A model generated the notes under the pieces. That model saw only the letters and a program-made list of their open reading frames with translations. It did not search any database and was not told where the DNA came from. Below are positions 15,927-24,474 of a stretch of DNA of 64,000 bases, one piece after another (the stretch's first letter is position 1; each line of letters begins with the position of its first letter). The stretch spans positions 124,001-188,000 of the forward strand of contig CAVTGV010000005.1 in NCBI GenBank assembly GCA_963734365.1, in the 5' to 3' direction. A program made the position numbers and the translations under genes. This DNA is from JACVRW01 sp963734365. GTDB lineage: Bacteria; Actinomycetota; Thermoleophilia; Solirubrobacterales; Thermoleophilaceae.

Positions 15927-16417
15927 GCGCCGGACCGCGCAGCGGGATCGGCTACGACTCGCACCGCTTCGCCGAGGGCCGTCCGCTGATCCTCGGGGGC
16001 GTCGAGATTCCCGACGCACCGCGAGGGCTCGGTGGCCACTCGGACGCGGACGTCCTCACCCACGCGGTGATGGATGCGCTCTTGGGCGCCGCCGCTCTGG
16101 GCGACATCGGCGCGCACTTTCCCGACACCGACGAGCGCTGGCGGGACGCCGACTCGGTGACGCTGCTGGGCGAGGTGGGGCGACTGCTCGACCGAACCGG
16201 CTGGCTGGCGCTGAACGTGGACGCGACCGTGATCTGCGAGACGCCCAAGCTCGGAGCGCACCGGAACGCGATGTGCGCCCGCATCGCCGGGGCGCTCGGC
16301 CTCGCCACGGACGCCGTGAGCGTCAAGTTCACCACCAACGAGGGAATGGGCTTCATCGGCAGGGGCGAGGGAATCGCGGCACTGGCGGTGGCCGCAATTA
16401 GACTCGCCGCCCCATGA
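15923..16417 (+). CDS. ispF: 2-C-methyl-D-erythritol 2,4-cyclodiphosphate synthase
   Basis: Cyclises CDP-ME 2-phosphate with loss of CMP in the MEP pathway. The 164-residue product has the zinc and substrate motifs GIGYDSHRF, GGVEIP, GGHSDADVLTHAVMDALLG, DIGAHFPDTD and the C-terminal TTNEGMGFIGRGEGIA. GTG at 15923 overlaps the previous TGA, and its own TGA overlaps the amidase ATG. Normal family length with this start; longer upstream frame is not conserved. Confidence 0.96.
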   Translation: MSAGPRSGIGYDSHRFAEGRPLILGGVEIPDAPRGLGGHSDADVLTHAVMDALLGAAALGDIGAHFPDTDERWRDADSVTLLGEVGRLLDRTGWLALNVDATVICETPKLGAHRNAMCARIAGALGLATDAVSVKFTTNEGMGFIGRGEGIAALAVAAIRLAAP

Positions 16418-17790
16418 GCACGCCGCCCGCCGACCGCGATGAGATGGCCTTCGCCGGAGTCGTGCGCCAGGCCGAGCTGGTGCGCAGCGGAGAGGTCTCG
16501 GCGCGCGAGCTGGTCGAGCTGTACCTGGAGCGCATCGAACGCCTCGAGCCCGAGCTGAACGCGTTTCGCGTGGTGATGGCCGAACGCGCCCTCGCCGACG
16601 CGCAGCAGGCGGACTCGCGCCGCGCGAGCGGTGACGAGCGGCCACTGCTGGGCGTGCCGATCGCGGTGAAGGACTCGGAGGACGTGGCCGGGGAGGTCAC
16701 CAGCTGGGGCACGGCCGCCAACTTCACGCGGGCGCCGGCCGACGGCGAGCTCGTGCGCCGGGTGCGTGCCGCCGGGGCGGTGATCATCGGCAAGACGAAC
16801 CTTCCCGAGCTCGCCATCATGGGCGACACGGAGGGCCCGAGCTTCGGGATCACCCGCAATCCCTGGGATCTCGAGCGCAGCGCAGCCGGTTCCAGCGGAG
16901 GCAGCGCTGCCGCCGTGGCCGCGGGCCTGTGCGCGGCCGCGACGGGCTCGGACGGCGCAGGCTCGATTCGCCTCCCTGCGGGCAACTGCGGACTGGTGGG
17001 CCTCAAGCCCACGCGCGACCGGATCCCTCTCTCCCCTCATCCAGAGCACTGGTACGGCCTGAGCGTGGTCGGCTTCCTCACTCGCAGCGTGGCCGACACC
17101 GGGCTGCTGACCGGTGTGGGCGCGCAGGATCCGCGCCTGGTCACGGCTGCCGGCGCGGAGCCGGGCCGCCTGCGGGTGGCGACGTCATCCAAGCCCGTGC
17201 TCCCGGCTCGGGTCGATCCGCTGATGGGACGGCTGGTGGACGAGCTCGGCGGCCGTCTGCGCGCGCTCGGCCACGAGGTCGAGGCGGCCGATCCGCCGTA
17301 CCCGCTCGTCAGCCCGCTGATCAACCGCTACCTCGGCGGCATCGCGCAGGACGCCGCCCGCGTGGAGCGACCGGAGCGCCTGCAGCGGCGAACGCGCGGC
17401 TTCGCGCGCCTCGGCCGCGCGGTTGCCGCTCCACCGCTGATGCGCTGGGCGCTCGGCGAAGACAACAGCGAGCGCATGCGTCCCTTCTTCGAGCGCCACG
17501 ACGTCCTGGTGGCTCCGCTCACCGCTCGACCTGCGGTGGCCGCAGGCCAATGGGAGGGCCGCTCGGCTCTGCGCACGCTGCTCGAGATGGTCTCGGTCTA
17601 TCCGTTCACCGCGTACTGGAACCTCACGGGACAGCCGGCGGTGGCGGTGCCCGCGGGCAGCGCCGAGGACGGCATGCCCGTGGGCCTCGAGCTGGTGGGC
17701 CGGCACGGCGAGGAGGCCACGTTGCTCGCGCTGGCCGCCCAGCTCGAAGCCGACCTCGGCTGGACGGCGCGCCGCCCGCCGGTCTCCTGA
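16414..17790 (+). CDS. Amidase (amidase-signature family)
   Basis: A 458-residue cytoplasmic hydrolase of amide bonds. The Ser-cisSer-Lys triad can be read: Lys in GVPIAVKDS, the cis-Ser and loop in AAGSSGGSAAAVAAG, and the nucleophile Ser in GSDGAGSIRLPAGNCG. It resembles GatA-like amidases but no gatB or gatC is nearby, so a catabolic amidase is more likely. A TAGACT box at 16399-16404, inside ispF, is nine bases before the ATG and could give it its own leaderless promoter. Confidence 0.88.
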   Translation: MSTPPADRDEMAFAGVVRQAELVRSGEVSARELVELYLERIERLEPELNAFRVVMAERALADAQQADSRRASGDERPLLGVPIAVKDSEDVAGEVTSWGTAANFTRAPADGELVRRVRAAGAVIIGKTNLPELAIMGDTEGPSFGITRNPWDLERSAAGSSGGSAAAVAAGLCAAATGSDGAGSIRLPAGNCGLVGLKPTRDRIPLSPHPEHWYGLSVVGFLTRSVADTGLLTGVGAQDPRLVTAAGAEPGRLRVATSSKPVLPARVDPLMGRLVDELGGRLRALGHEVEAADPPYPLVSPLINRYLGGIAQDAARVERPERLQRRTRGFARLGRAVAAPPLMRWALGEDNSERMRPFFERHDVLVAPLTARPAVAAGQWEGRSALRTLLEMVSVYPFTAYWNLTGQPAVAVPAGSAEDGMPVGLELVGRHGEEATLLALAAQLEADLGWTARRPPVS

Positions 17791-17827
17791 CCGCACGCGG
17801 CTTTCCGCTCCCACGCGCCTTAGCCTT

Positions 17828-19198
17828 GTGCGCGTGCGGACCGTGCGCCTGAGCGACACCCTGCGCGGCACCGTCGTGGCGCTCGAGCCCCGCGAGCCGG
17901 GGCGCGCGGCGATCTACGCCTGCGGCCCGACGGTCTATGGCCGCATCCACGTGGGCAACGCGCGCCCCTACGTGGTCTTCTCGCTGCTCAAGCGCTTCCT
18001 CGAGCACGAGGGCTACGAGGTCACGTTCGTGGCCAACATCACCGACGTGAACGACAAGATCTACGACGCCGCCCGCGAACGGGGCGTCCCGAGCGCCGAG
18101 CTGGCCGCTGAGATGACCCGGACCTACGTCGAGGACACCGGCCGCCTGGGCCTGGGCCGTCCCGACGCCGAGCCCCGGGCCACCGAGACGATCGGCCCGA
18201 TAGTCGAGCTGATCGAGGAGCTCGTTCAATCCGGTCACGCCTACGAGGCGGGCGGCGACGTCTACTTCCGGGTCGCGAGCTTCCCGGGCTACGGCAAGCT
18301 CTCGAACCGGCCGCTGGAGGAGATGCAGCAGGGCGAGGGCGATGACGCGGCCGAGGTCAAGGAGTCGCCGCAGGACTTCGCGCTGTGGAAGGCCCACAAG
18401 GAGGGTGAGGACACCAGCTGGGACTCGCCCTGGGGAATGGGCCGGCCGGGCTGGCACATCGAGTGCTCGGCGATGGCCGAGAACATCCTCGGCCTCGATT
18501 TCGAGGTCCACGGGGGCGGCTCCGATCTCGTCTTCCCTCACCACGAGAACGAAATCGCCCAGACTGAAGCCGGCCGCGGCGAGGCGCTCGCGCGCGTATG
18601 GATGCACAACGGGATGGTCGAGCTGGACTCCGAGAAGATGGCGAAGTCGGTGGGCAACATCCAGCTCTTGTCCGGGGCGCTCGACGAGTTCGGGCGCGAA
18701 GCGTTCGTCATGTGGATGGTGGGCGCGCACTACCGCAAGCCCGTGAGCTACTCCGCGGAGGCGGTCGAGGACGCGCGGCGCTCGCTGGACCGCCTGCGCG
18801 AGTTCGTCCGCCGCCTGGACCCGCAGGCGGGGGCGCCCGGGATGGACGACTACGCGGAACGCTTCTTCGACGCCCTCGCGGACGACTTCAACACGCCGCA
18901 GGCCCGCGCGGTTCTCTTCGATTGGGTGGCGGAGGGCAACCGCCGCATCGACGCGGGCGAGACGCTCGGGCCCGGACGGCTCGGCGAGATGCTGTACGCG
19001 CTCGGCCTCGACGCGATCCTCGACGACCGCTCCGAGGACGAGGCGCCGGAGGAGCTGCGCCGTCTGCTGAACGAGCGCGACGAGGCGCGGGCCGAACGCG
19101 ACTTCAGCCGGGCCGACGAGCTGCGCGACCGGATCGCCGCGGAGGGCTGGGAGGTTCGGGACACCTCCGAGGGCGGACAGCTCGTTCGCCGCTCGTGA
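17828..19198 (+). CDS. cysS: Cysteinyl-tRNA synthetase
   Basis: Charges tRNA-Cys with cysteine. The 456-residue class I enzyme has the HIGH-type motif YGRIHVGNARPYV, zinc-site residues in CGPTVYG, GWHIECSAM and HHENE, and the KMSKS motif as EKMAKSVGN. It is full length CysS rather than MshC. GTG 17828 and GTG 17834 are both possible starts; TAGCCT at 17821-17826 would suit a transcript beginning near 17834. It overlaps rlmB (GTGA). Confidence 0.95.
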   Translation: MRVRTVRLSDTLRGTVVALEPREPGRAAIYACGPTVYGRIHVGNARPYVVFSLLKRFLEHEGYEVTFVANITDVNDKIYDAARERGVPSAELAAEMTRTYVEDTGRLGLGRPDAEPRATETIGPIVELIEELVQSGHAYEAGGDVYFRVASFPGYGKLSNRPLEEMQQGEGDDAAEVKESPQDFALWKAHKEGEDTSWDSPWGMGRPGWHIECSAMAENILGLDFEVHGGGSDLVFPHHENEIAQTEAGRGEALARVWMHNGMVELDSEKMAKSVGNIQLLSGALDEFGREAFVMWMVGAHYRKPVSYSAEAVEDARRSLDRLREFVRRLDPQAGAPGMDDYAERFFDALADDFNTPQARAVLFDWVAEGNRRIDAGETLGPGRLGEMLYALGLDAILDDRSEDEAPEELRRLLNERDEARAERDFSRADELRDRIAAEGWEVRDTSEGGQLVRRS

Positions 19199-19899
19199 TC
19201 GTCTACGGACGCAACCCGGTGCGCGAGGCGCTGCGGGGCAAGCGCCGCGTTCAGCGCGTATACGCGACGGAGCGCGCGGCCCGCGAGGTGCTCCTGGCCG
19301 AGGTGGAGAGCCAGATCGTGGATGCCGGCGAGGTCGAGCGCAGATCCGAGTCGCCCGACCATCAGGGGATCTGCGCGGAGGTGGAGGCCTACCCGTACGC
19401 AAATGCCGACTCGCTGCTCGACGCCGACGACGCTCTCGTGATCGCGCTCGACGAGGTGCAGGACCCGCACAACCTCGGCGCCGCGTGCCGTGTGGCCGAG
19501 TCCGCCGGGGCCGCGGGGGTGGTCCTGCCCGAGCGGCGCTCGGCCGAGGTCTCGCCGGCGGTATGCAAGGCGTCCGCGGGCGCGGTGGAGCATCTCGACG
19601 TCGCGCGCGTGCGCAACCTCGCCGACTGGCTGGTCGCCGCCAAGGAGCGCGAGGCCTGGGTCTACGGCGCGGCAGCGGACGCTGCCGTTCCCTACCACCG
19701 TCCGGACTACCGCGGCCGTGTGGTGCTCGTGCTCGGCTCCGAGGGGCGCGGGCTGCGGCCGCGCGTGGCCTCGGTCTGCGACGAGCTGGTGCGCCTTCCG
19801 ACCCGGGGACGGGTGAGCTCGCTGAACGTCTCGACCGCGTCGGCCGCCCTGGTGTACGGGATCTTGCATTTCCGGCAGGGTCTTGACAGGGCTCCATAA
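19195..19899 (+). CDS. rlmB: 23S rRNA 2'-O-methyltransferase of the TrmH/SpoU family (RlmB type)
   Basis: A SAM-dependent, knotted-fold RNA methyltransferase. The 234-residue protein has an N-terminal substrate-binding domain (VYGRNPVREAL) and the SPOUT motifs LDEVQDPHNLGAACRVAESAG, LVLGSEGRGL and VSSLNVSTASAALVYG. GTG 19195 overlaps the cysS TGA, and the cysS-rlmB pair is conserved in actinobacteria and Firmicutes. The sigH promoter lies over its last 17 bases. Confidence 0.93.
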   Translation: MIVYGRNPVREALRGKRRVQRVYATERAAREVLLAEVESQIVDAGEVERRSESPDHQGICAEVEAYPYANADSLLDADDALVIALDEVQDPHNLGAACRVAESAGAAGVVLPERRSAEVSPAVCKASAGAVEHLDVARVRNLADWLVAAKEREAWVYGAAADAAVPYHRPDYRGRVVLVLGSEGRGLRPRVASVCDELVRLPTRGRVSSLNVSTASAALVYGILHFRQGLDRAP

Positions 19900-19911
19900 C
19901 AAGGCAATACT
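19883..19911 (+). promoter_or_regulatory. Strong sigma-70-type promoter for the sigma factor gene
   Basis: A perfect -35 TTGACA (19883-19888), a 17-base spacer, and AATACT (19906-19911) as -10. It overlaps the end of rlmB and would give a leader of about 110 bases before the ATG at 20030. It is the best housekeeping-type promoter seen in the window. Confidence 0.7.
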
Positions 19912-20029
19912 TGCGCCGCAGATCAGGCTGAAGTCGAGCTTTAGGGCCTCGACTTCAGAGAACCTGGCGCCAGGGGAGGTAGTGCGTCACCGAGCTTCAA
20001 GGGCCGTTGCTGGCCTGAGGGGAGTTTCG

Positions 20030-20698
20030 ATGGCTACTTCCGCATACTCGCGCCCGCCCGGGCTCAAGTCTCAGTCTTTAGTCGAGCTTGATGACCACTA
20101 CCTGATCGCTCTCGCGAAGCAGGGCAAGCGCGACGCATACGACCGCATCGTCAAGCGCTACTACGGCTTCGTGCGGCTCAAGGCCTCCTCGTACTTCCTC
20201 ATCGGAGGAGACTCGGACGACCTCATCCAAGAGGGTCTCGTCGGGCTCTACAAGGCCGTGCGCGATTACCGCACCGACCGCGAGTCGAGCTTCCGCAACT
20301 TCGCCGAGCTCTGCATCACGCGCCAGATCATCACAGCGGTCAAGACGTCCACCCGCAACAAGCACACGCCGCTGAACGAGTACGTCTCGTTCTCGCAGAC
20401 GCCCGCCGCGGGCGGAGGCGACAGCGACCCCACGCTTGACGAGCTGCTTCCGGGCCCGACCGCGCACGACCCGGTGAACCAGGTGATCTCCACGGAGGAG
20501 CTGCACAGCCTGGTGGCCTGCCTCTCGAGCGTCCTGTCCGAGCTGGAGAGCGCCGTGCTCTCGCTCTACCTGGACGGCTACAGCTACGAGGCGATCGCCG
20601 GCCGGCTCGAGTGCGACACCAAGACCGTGGACAACGCCCTGCAGCGCGTGAAGCGCAAGGTAGGGGCGCACCTGGAGTCCCGGCAGGTGCTGCTCTAG
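20030..20698 (+). CDS. sigH: RNA polymerase sigma factor, SigH (sigma-30) type
   Basis: A 222-residue sigma-70-family factor with region 2 (YYGFVRLKASSYFLIGGDSDDLIQEG, which reads as region 2.1-2.2, then FRNFAELCITRQIITAVK) and region 4 helix-turn-helix (YSYEAIAGRLECDTKTVDNALQRVKRK). It matches the Firmicute/actinobacterial SigH group more than ECF factors. ATG 20030 has GAGGGGAG eight bases upstream. Its place after rlmB fits the common cysS-rlmB-sigH order, but the usual rpmG-secE-nusG genes do not follow. Confidence 0.9.
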   Translation: MATSAYSRPPGLKSQSLVELDDHYLIALAKQGKRDAYDRIVKRYYGFVRLKASSYFLIGGDSDDLIQEGLVGLYKAVRDYRTDRESSFRNFAELCITRQIITAVKTSTRNKHTPLNEYVSFSQTPAAGGGDSDPTLDELLPGPTAHDPVNQVISTEELHSLVACLSSVLSELESAVLSLYLDGYSYEAIAGRLECDTKTVDNALQRVKRKVGAHLESRQVLL

Positions 20699-20783
20699 CC
20701 GGCCGATCGCCGTTCGGCGGCTCGCCACAGGTCAGCGCACCGAGGCGATCATTCTGGCTGAGCTGGTCAAGCGGGGTTACCGC

Positions 20784-21116
20784 GTGTTGCTGCCATTCGG
20801 GGTAAACCATCGCTACGACCTCGTCATCGATCTGGACGGCTGGTTTTTGCGCGCGCAATGCAAGACCGGGCGCCTGCGAAACGGGTGCATCCTCTTTCGT
20901 GCCGTCAGCATCAGATCCAATACGACCAAGGCTCTGGTGCGGGGCTACAGGGGTGAAGCGGATCTATTCCTCGTCTACTGCGCTGACACCGAGCAGGTCT
21001 ATGCTGTCGACGTCGAGGAGGTCGGTGCCTGCGAGGTCAAGCTTCGCGTGGCCCCCACCGCGTACAACCAGGAGCGCGGAATTCGCTGGGCCGCCGACTA
21101 CCTCTTGCCCGCCTAG
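20784..21116 (+). CDS. PD-(D/E)XK endonuclease-like protein, overlapping tRNA-Thr
   Basis: The 110-residue frame resembles the short PD-(D/E)XK proteins associated with group I introns (PDDEXK_5): RYDLVIDLDGWFLRAQCKTG holds the Asp and the Gln-x-Lys active-site pair. Similarity continues upstream in frame to about 20721 (RLATGQRTEAIILAELVKRG), but no ATG, GTG or TTG exists between the stop at 20661 and GTG 20784. So either a rare start codon is used or the gene has lost its start. Its TAG stop (21114-21116) lies inside the tRNA-Thr gene. Confidence 0.6.
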   Translation: MLLPFGVNHRYDLVIDLDGWFLRAQCKTGRLRNGCILFRAVSIRSNTTKALVRGYRGEADLFLVYCADTEQVYAVDVEEVGACEVKLRVAPTAYNQERGIRWAADYLLPA

Positions 21117-21179
21117 CTCAACTGGCAGAGCGCTTCATTTGTAATGAAGGGGTTGTCGGTTCGAATCCGACGGCGGGCT
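21107..21179 (+). tRNA. tRNA-Thr(TGT)
   Basis: A 73-base cloverleaf: acceptor GCCCGCC pairs with GGCGGGC (21172-21178), a D arm follows with TAGCTCA..TGGCAGAGC, the anticodon stem CTTCA/TGAAG encloses the loop TTTGTAA with anticodon TGT, and the T arm has GTTCGAATCC. The discriminator base is T. CCA is not encoded. The first ten bases overlap the end of the upstream endonuclease-like ORF. Confidence 0.95.
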
Positions 21180-21183
21180 CTCG

Positions 21184-21711
21184 CTAGCTCGCCGTGCCCA
21201 CCGCCGCCTGCTCCAGGCTCCCATGCCCGTTCGACGAGGCCGGAATGTCTTCGAGCGGTTCGAAGTCGGCGATGTCGTTGAGGCGCCGCTCGAGCTCGCC
21301 GAGCACCAGGCCGAAGAGCAGGTGACGCCAGGTGGCCTGGGCGAACGCGGCGCGGTTACCGGTGAGCGGCTCGAGCTCGGCGCGGGCCGGGTGCACCGCA
21401 TCGGTAACCCGGCCGAGGGGCCACAGCCCCAGGTGCTCGGCCATCGCCGCGCCCACGCCGGTGGCCAGGGGCGGCGCCGGCACGAGCGGCCGGGCGAGCG
21501 CGTAGACCGCACCGAAGATCGCTCCGTTGAGCATATGGATCGCGAGGCCGGCGGCCGGCCAGGCCGAACCGCGAGTGACCAGCTTGCCGAGCAGCTCCAC
21601 GTCGTCGTAGTGCGAGCCGAAGACCCGCTTGTCGAGTGGCTGCTGGGCGGCCCACACCGCTGCTGCCGTGGCTCCGGCCAGCGCCCCGTTGAGTGGCCTT
21701 CGCAACTCCAT
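21184..21711 (-). CDS. Membrane-associated hypothetical protein
   Basis: A 175-residue protein with weakly hydrophobic, Ala/Gly-rich segments (about residues 8-24, 50-70, 75-90, 128-140), a common style in actinobacterial conserved membrane proteins. The C-terminal 35 residues are polar. It converges on the tRNA-Thr gene, with five bases between. No catalytic motif is recognised. Confidence 0.65.
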   Translation of the reverse strand: MELRRPLNGALAGATAAAVWAAQQPLDKRVFGSHYDDVELLGKLVTRGSAWPAAGLAIHMLNGAIFGAVYALARPLVPAPPLATGVGAAMAEHLGLWPLGRVTDAVHPARAELEPLTGNRAAFAQATWRHLLFGLVLGELERRLNDIADFEPLEDIPASSNGHGSLEQAAVGTAS

Positions 21712-21776
21712 GAACCGCCAGCGTAACGACAGATTCGGACTCGGGTAGGTCTAGGCGTGCGTACGGAGGAGGGAAG

Positions 21777-23441
21777 GTGACAACGCGACCCCTCGCGCTC
21801 TACCACGAGCGCACGCGCAGGCGCGGCGTCAACTCCTTCGTGTACTGGTCGATCCGGATGTTCGTGAAGCCGGCGATTGTCCTCTACTTCCGGCTACGTC
21901 GCCTCGGCCGCGAGCACATCCCTGAAGGCGGCGTGATCCTGGCCGCCAACCACCGCAGCTTCCTGGATCCGTTTGCGATCGGCTGCTGCATCGGACGCCC
22001 CATCTACTTCGTCGCGAAGCAAGAGCTGTTCAAGAATCCGCTTCTCGGCTGGCTGCTCAACTGCCTGGGCGCTTTTCCGGTACGCCGGGGAGAGTCCGAT
22101 CTGGAGTCGGTGGCCACGTCGCTGGCCCTGCTCGAACGTGGCGAGGCGGTGGTGATCTTCCCCGAGGGAACCCGAATCCCCTCCGGCTCGCTCGGCACGC
22201 CGAAGCGGGGCGTCGGGCGCCTCGCGCTCGAGAGCGGCAAGCCGGTGGTGCCGATCGCGGTCACGGGATCGGAGCGCGCGCGTGACGGGTGGAAGATCAA
22301 GCCGGTCAGGGTGCACATCCGCTTCGGGGCGCCGCTCACGTTCCCGCGCGTGGAGAATCCCTCGCACTTCCTCGCCGGCGAGGTCACCGAGCGGATCTGG
22401 CCCTGTGTGTGCCTCCAGTGGGAGTGGCTCGGGGGACTGCCGCCGCTGCGGACCGCCGCCGTGGTCGGGGCGGGCTGCATGGGAACGGCGGCCTCCACCG
22501 TCCTCGCGCGCGCGGGCCTCCAGGTGCAGCTCGGCTGCCGGTCCGCGGCTCAGGCCGAGCGCGTGGCGTCCGAGCGCGAGAACGTGGCCTACCTGCCGGG
22601 CGTGCCTCTCGACCGCGCCATCGCGGTCAAGACCGTCTCCGAGATCGAGTTCGCGGGGGTCGACCTCGTCCTGCTCGCCGTGCCCTGCGCGAGCCTGCCT
22701 GCCGTGATGGGTGAGCTCGGCACTCGGGTGAGCGACCGGTCGGCCGTCCTCGTGGCCTCCGAGGGCCTGGTGGCGCCGCTCGGCACCACGCCGAGCGCCT
22801 ACGTCTCCGAGCGCGTGCGGGCGCGTGCCGTGGCCACGCTCGCGGGACCCGCCGAGGCGCGCGAGGCGATTGAGCTGGGCGCCTCGGTGGTTGTGGCCTC
22901 GCGGGATCCGGACCTTCGCCGCCAGCTGCGCGACGTGCTTGAAGCCGGCGGGCTGAACGCGGATGCCACCGACGACGTGACAGGCGCCGAGTTCGCCGCC
23001 TGCGCCAAGAACGCGGCCGTGTTCGGCTCGGCCGCGGCGATCCACGGCGGCGCAAATCTGGCGGGCGCGGCGGCCGGGCGCATCTTCTCCGAGGTACACG
23101 AGCTGGCCGTGGCAAGCGGCGCCCGCAGCGAGACCTTCGCCGGCCTGGCCGGGGCCGGTGACCTGGTGGCGAGCGCCATCGCCGAGGCCAGCGGCAACCG
23201 CCGCGCCGGCGAACTGGTGGGATCGGGCCTCCCGAGTCGCCAGGTCGAGGCGATCATCAACCAGACCGCCGAGTCGCTCGACACGGTCCCGTTGCTCGGG
23301 CTCGCCTTCGAGAGCCGCGGCATCGATGCGCCGGTGACCGTCGGCCTTCGCCGGGTGCTGGACGGCGAGGCGTCGGCGGATCAGTGGCTCGAGAGCGTGC
23401 GCTCGGCGAGCCGCCCGGAGCGAAGGACTCACGCCGCCTGA
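21777..23441 (+). CDS. Fusion of 1-acylglycerol-3-phosphate acyltransferase (PlsC) and glycerol-3-phosphate dehydrogenase (GpsA)
   Basis: One 554-residue frame. Residues about 1-222 are a PlsC-type acyltransferase with NHRSFLDPF (the HX4D motif) and FPEGTR. Residues about 225-554 are an NAD(P)-dependent GpsA, with Rossmann motif VVGAGCMGTAAS, catalytic Lys in CAKNAAVFG, and AGLAGAGDLVAS. The first makes phosphatidate from lysophosphatidate; the second makes sn-glycerol 3-phosphate from DHAP. Both feed phospholipid synthesis. GTG 21777 follows GGAGGAGGG. No stop or frameshift lies at the junction, so this looks like a real fusion. Confidence 0.9.
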   Translation: MTTRPLALYHERTRRRGVNSFVYWSIRMFVKPAIVLYFRLRRLGREHIPEGGVILAANHRSFLDPFAIGCCIGRPIYFVAKQELFKNPLLGWLLNCLGAFPVRRGESDLESVATSLALLERGEAVVIFPEGTRIPSGSLGTPKRGVGRLALESGKPVVPIAVTGSERARDGWKIKPVRVHIRFGAPLTFPRVENPSHFLAGEVTERIWPCVCLQWEWLGGLPPLRTAAVVGAGCMGTAASTVLARAGLQVQLGCRSAAQAERVASERENVAYLPGVPLDRAIAVKTVSEIEFAGVDLVLLAVPCASLPAVMGELGTRVSDRSAVLVASEGLVAPLGTTPSAYVSERVRARAVATLAGPAEAREAIELGASVVVASRDPDLRRQLRDVLEAGGLNADATDDVTGAEFAACAKNAAVFGSAAAIHGGANLAGAAAGRIFSEVHELAVASGARSETFAGLAGAGDLVASAIAEASGNRRAGELVGSGLPSRQVEAIINQTAESLDTVPLLGLAFESRGIDAPVTVGLRRVLDGEASADQWLESVRSASRPERRTHAA

Positions 23442-23466
23442 GCGGGAGTAGGCTCTGCGATGACCG

Positions 23467-24012
23467 GTGCCGGAGGAGCTCGACAAACAGCGGCTGGATC
23501 GCGACTTCACAGAGCTCTACAAGGCTCATCTGCGCGACGTCTACTCGTATTCGTACTACCGGATCGGCAACCACCACGACGCCGAGGACATCACCGAGCA
23601 GACGTTCCTGCAGGCCTACCGGCACTTCGAGCGCGCGCAGCGCGAGTCCAACGGCCGGCCGCTGCGACCCTGGCTGATCCGGATCGCGCACAACCTCGCG
23701 GCCAACTACTACCGGGACCGCTCGCGCAAGCCTCAGGCCAACCTGGACGACGCCGCGGTGATCAGCTCACCGCTGGGCACCGAGCGGCTGGTGGAGGGGC
23801 GCGAGGAGGTAAAGGAGGTCCTCGCCGGCGTCTCCAAGCTGCCGGAGGACCGCCGCGAGGCGCTCATCATGCGCTTCGCGCTCGACATGGACAACCGCGA
23901 GATCGCGCGGGCGATGGGGCGCTCCGAAGGAGCCACCAAGGTGTTGCTACACCGGGCGATTCGGCAGCTCGAGCACGGGCTCGAGCAGGAAAGGGAGGGC
24001 TCGGATGAGTGA
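23467..24012 (+). CDS. ECF-type RNA polymerase sigma factor
   Basis: A 181-residue sigma factor with region 2 (YSYYRIGNHHDAEDITEQTF, WLIRIAHNLAANYYRDR) and region 4 (LPEDRREALIMRFALDMDNREIA). It lacks regions 1 and 3, as is usual for ECF factors. A TAGGCT box at 23449-23454 could drive it. The next gene overlaps by eight bases and encodes a one-helix membrane protein likely to act as its anti-sigma factor. Confidence 0.88.
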   Translation: MPEELDKQRLDRDFTELYKAHLRDVYSYSYYRIGNHHDAEDITEQTFLQAYRHFERAQRESNGRPLRPWLIRIAHNLAANYYRDRSRKPQANLDDAAVISSPLGTERLVEGREEVKEVLAGVSKLPEDRREALIMRFALDMDNREIARAMGRSEGATKVLLHRAIRQLEHGLEQEREGSDE

Positions 24013-24340
24013 CGTGGACCGTGTAGAGCGGCTGCTGCGCTCCGCGCTCGTGCCGGTCGAGCCTCCGGAGAGGCTCGCCGACCGGATGGAGCGGAGTCTC
24101 TCGGGGCTCACCGAGGCGGCCGCCGACGAGCTGGCCGACTGGGAGCTGTCGGCCATGAGCGACCCGCGCAACTGGGTGCCCACCGCCGCCGCGATCGTGG
24201 TCGGCACGGCAGCCGCCGGCGGACTCGTGCTCGTGCGCACGCGCCAGCAACAGCGCAAGCGCCAGTCCACCGGCCTCCGCGCGCTGGAGAAGAGCGTGCG
24301 TGGCGTGGCGGGCGACATCCAGAAGCGCCTGGGCCGCTAG
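24005..24340 (+). CDS. One-helix membrane protein, probable anti-sigma partner
   Basis: A 111-residue protein with a charged cytoplasmic N-terminus (about 60 residues), one membrane helix (about residues 57-77, TAAAIVVGTAAAGGLVLV) and a basic tail. No zinc-binding His-Cys-Cys motif is present. Assignment as anti-sigma rests on the overlap with the ECF gene and on topology. The basic C-terminal tail is unusual for an anti-sigma factor. Confidence 0.6.
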   Translation: MSDVDRVERLLRSALVPVEPPERLADRMERSLSGLTEAAADELADWELSAMSDPRNWVPTAAAIVVGTAAAGGLVLVRTRQQQRKRQSTGLRALEKSVRGVAGDIQKRLGR

Positions 24341-24385
24341 GGCCTCACGCTCGGTCGCGCAGTGCCCGCTCCAGGCCGTCCTGGT

Positions 24386-24415
24386 CGCACCCGGCCTGTG
24401 GCCGGGCGACTCGGC
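24386..24415. repeat. Palindrome related to the 33-bp repeat family
   Basis: CCCGGCC (24390-24396), TGT, GGCCGGG (24400-24406) form a perfect stem. The flanks CGCA on the left and a C/T-rich CGACTCGGCC on the right recall the repeats at 35958 and 43940 (CGCA, stem, TGCTTCGCC). It lies in a 134-base gap between two converging genes, so it could also be a bidirectional terminator. Confidence 0.4.
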
Positions 24416-24474
24416 CTCCACCACACCGGGGTCCCACTCCTCGACGACGGAGCCGGCGCCCCAGGCGGTTGAGT

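Noticed and set aside
17624..19897. 757-codon minus-strand frame opposite cysS and rlmB
   Set aside because: Low-complexity Arg/Pro/Ala sequence without motifs; it mirrors two well-supported genes.
20611..20805. Alternative frame as the true start of the endonuclease-like ORF
   Set aside because: The frame at 20611 overlaps sigH and gives no similarity; shifting frames would not add the missing N-terminus.
24350..24470. Minus-strand frame in the gap between 24340 and 24475
   Set aside because: Reads as a plausible peptide for about 40 codons but has no start or ribosome site and overlaps a palindrome; more likely non-coding.
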